Source: Papiliotrema nemorosa (Eukaryota > Basidiomycota > Tremellomycetes > Tremellales > Rhynchogastremaceae). From it: a stretch of 64,000 nucleotides of DNA. The stretch spans positions 682,001 to 746,000 of the forward strand of contig JASKOT010000004.1 of the NCBI GenBank assembly GCA_032158125.1, read 5' to 3'. The notes beneath the pieces are model-generated. The model ran no database searches and was not told the origin of the DNA. It saw nothing but the letters and a program-made list of their open reading frames with translations. The position numbers and the translations under genes were made by a program. Below are positions 61,767 to 64,000 of this stretch, in pieces (within the stretch, counting starts at the first letter, position 1; every line of letters begins with the position of its first letter).

Positions 61767-62060
61767 AGTGTAAGCATTATAGTCCATGCAAGGGGGTACT
61801 AGAAAAGTCGAGACTATATGATATTAGGCCACAGTCAATGTTAGAGGTTGTCGACTCATGATGGAGTGCAGCGCCTGGCTTTCCATGTACGCGTAGGGAC
61901 ATTTCATCTGACAACTCAAGGTGACCAAATCATCGGGCTACATCATGCTAACGAGACGTGTCGAAGATTGATGTTCAAGATCCAACATCCGAAATGAGGT
62001 GATTGGACTTGAGCGCATTCAATTGACCTTTATACTCCGAACTTACACTCCGTACTCGTA
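61767..62060. other. Tandem intergenic region
   Basis: The 3' end of the MFS gene and the promoter of the CTLH/WD40 gene. Nothing further is recognised. Confidence 0.5.
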
Positions 62061-64000
62061 ATGAGTAGTGAGCAAGCGGGGCCGTCTCGCGCATCTTTAC
62101 AGAGATCCGACGATCATGCCTCTTCTTCGAAGAGCGACAGGCTCAGACCAGTGAGCTTAGACGAAGTCGACTTGAATGAGGAGAGGACAGACCGTGTGCG
62201 TCACTTCAAACCTGAGAGCCATCGAGACTGACTATAGGATCTTTCACTGCTCATCTCGCAATATCTCCATACTCGACCTCATCCTAGCCTTGCTCGCGCG
62301 TTCGACGAAGAAGTTTTAGGTGTAGGGAGGAACAAGCAGCACTTGGAAGATGCGGACGAGGTCGAACGTGTCATCATAGGTGAGTCTTCGGATGGGTTTA
62401 CACACGATACCTGCTAACGCCAAGATGGGGAATGGGGACTGCTCGAAGGTCTCGTTAGCGCTCCTGGCTTACTAAAGCCCTCGAGCCAGAGGGCATTCAT
62501 GTATATGGCTTTTCGAACCCAATTCCTGGAACACATTGAGAACCGCAAGTCGCATCATGGCACCGGACCTGTATCTGACGTCTAGGTGAATCCCAGAAGG
62601 CCTTCAACTTACTTCAAAAACGACTCAAACCTCTGGAACACTATCAAGCGACCCCGCAAGATTTCCTCAATCTGTGTTACCTCACTTCTGCGGGGACGGT
62701 ACATGATGCACCTGGACTTCGCGATTGGAAGGGTGTTGGACCGGAACGTGAAAAGCTAGTCCACATGTGGAGAGAGCTCATCCAGACGGCCTCGACGGAC
62801 GGGACTGGGAATGTACCTCCTGGGAGATTAGTCACTCTTATGAGGCAGGCTGCAGCGTGGCAAGTGTCTACGGCGAAGCGGAGGACAAGGCCGTATGTGG
62901 TCAAGACGCTTTTAGAGGACTACGCTGTGAGGGTCGTACCGGACACAGAGAGGCTGCGCGTCAAGGGACATGCGGCCAACGTGAAATGTGTAGACTTTAT
63001 GGATGGGGAGTACGCCGTGAGCGGGTCAAGGTGAGGGTGCATCGAGGTCAGGCTGACGATAGCGACTCTACCTTGAGAATCTTCTCAACGGTAGACGGTA
63101 CCATTCGACATGTTTTGACGGGTCATCGATCGAGAATCTGGGACTGCGCTACGTCTGAATCAGGCCGATACCTCCTCAGTGGATCAGGAGACGGTACAGT
63201 CCGGTTATGGACGACGCAAGATGGTCAGCTGGACTGTGTCCTTGACGGTAACGGCGGGGACGTCTATGCCGTTCGATGGAAACCGCACAGCGAGGACCAA
63301 GCCGTCTCGGCCCACTATGATAGGATCCTTCGTGTTTGGGATCTCGAGACTGGCTCATTGCTTCGGACTTTTTCAGGACACGCTCAGAGTACGTTGACCG
63401 TGGCGTATGATCATACGGGCAATCTACTCGCTTCCGGCTCAAAGGACAAGCATGTACGCCTGTGGGATTCGGTCGGTGGGACATGCGTCAAGAGCCTTTC
63501 TGGGTCATTGGGCGAGATCACCTCGGTAGACTTTGATCAGGATGGCAAATACCTCTTGGCTGGGTGCAAAGACAACTCGAATAGGCTCTGGGATCTGAGG
63601 ATGGTGAGTTGATATCACGGCAAAGCTCATCCCAGAATCGGATCCTCTACCGGTACACCGGACACCAAAACACGTCGAAAAACCTCATTCGAGCCGCTTT
63701 CGGGGGATACAATTCGAGCCTGATCATTTCCGGCTCTGAGGATGGAAACGTCTATCTCTGGAACAGAGAACAAACAGCCGCACCAGCCGTACCACGACAG
63801 GAGGGTGTTGCTTCGCCCATTGCTTTTGGTCAATCAGCCATGAGTCGGGCATCCGCATTACGCATCCCTGCCGTCGGGACAGACGATCGTAGCTCCCCAG
63901 CGTATTACCCGCGCAGAGCGCCAAAGACGTCTGTGCCCTCGAGTCACGGTGCTGGAACGAATGTGAGACCGCTGAAAGTCTTGGAAGGTCATGGCGATGG
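62061..64000 (+). CDS. CTLH/WD40 repeat protein, WDR26/Gid7-like (partial)
   Basis: The gene runs off the right edge. A short first exon (MSSEQAGPSRAS) leads to a LisH-like segment (DLSLLISQYLHTRPHPSL) and a CTLH region (FRTQFLEHIENRESQKAFNLLQKRLKPLE, PPGRLVTLMRQAAAWQ). The WD40 propeller has at least six blades, such as RIWDCATSESGRYLLSGSGDGTVRLW, ASGSKDKHVRLWD and ISGSEDGNVYLWN. The intron 62545-62585 begins with GC (AACC|GCAAGT). A GT choice two bases later gives a stop. LisH/CTLH plus WD40 is the layout of WDR26/Gid7, a scaffold of the GID/CTLH ubiquitin ligase, but Smu1-like proteins share it. The C-terminus is missing. Confidence 0.7.

Overview
This window is eukaryotic nuclear DNA from a fungus. 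The genes are packed at about one per 2 kb on both strands. They are split by many very short GT-AG introns (mostly 40-80 nt) with CTGAC/CTAAC-like branch sites, and the CT-rich leaders are typical of basidiomycetes. Fungus-restricted families (RTA1, DUF2456, SOG2 of the RAM pathway, SIW14-type phosphatase) support this. The intron-rich style and overall gene content suggest a Tremellomycete (Cryptococcus/Kwoniella-like), but the species is an inference. All gene models below were built by eye from conserved protein sequence and splice consensus. No transposon, CRISPR array, rRNA or convincing tRNA was seen.

Layout. 0-6.2 kb: two tandem coiled-coil proteins of unknown function, a long CT-rich stretch, then a Rheb-type GTPase. 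6.8-13 kb: NOP7/Pescadillo and the Pol I factor RRN7, head to head, then an RTA1-family membrane protein. 13-18 kb: on the minus strand, an AIF/AMID-like oxidoreductase, a low-molecular-weight protein tyrosine phosphatase with two microexons, and capping protein beta. 18.5-26 kb: a second tandem pair of coiled-coil proteins, then a large ankyrin-RCC1-BTB protein (IBtk-like). 26.6-31 kb: a small hypothetical gene, the proteasome ATPase RPT3, elongation factor ELF1 and a REV1-type BRCT protein. 31.6-36.3 kb: an F-box protein, mitochondrial NADP-isocitrate dehydrogenase and the SDH assembly factor SDHAF3. 36.4-47.4 kb: SOG2, NUP85, phosphoglucose isomerase and a DUF2456 membrane protein. 48-59.4 kb: a protein with four cysteine modules, an SLC35C2-like transporter, SUA5, a SIW14-like phosphatase, an MFS monocarboxylate-type transporter and an alpha/beta hydrolase. 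59.9-64 kb: an MFS transporter and a CTLH/WD40 protein cut by the window end.

Most genes are housekeeping. Several neighbours share short divergent promoters and related jobs: NOP7/RRN7 (ribosome biogenesis), IDP1/SDHAF3 (mitochondrial TCA metabolism) and RPT3/ELF1. The first two promoters carry the same TCACGTGA palindrome, and a related CCACGTGG lies between SUA5 and the SIW14-like gene.

The most unusual features are in gene structure. The catalytic P-loop of the LMW phosphatase is assembled from four exons, two of them only 3 and 6 nt. The isocitrate dehydrogenase start codon is immediately followed by an intron whose splicing creates the mitochondrial presequence. A REV1-type BRCT domain stands alone without a polymerase. 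The Rheb-like GTPase lacks a CaaX box and has a changed NKxD motif.
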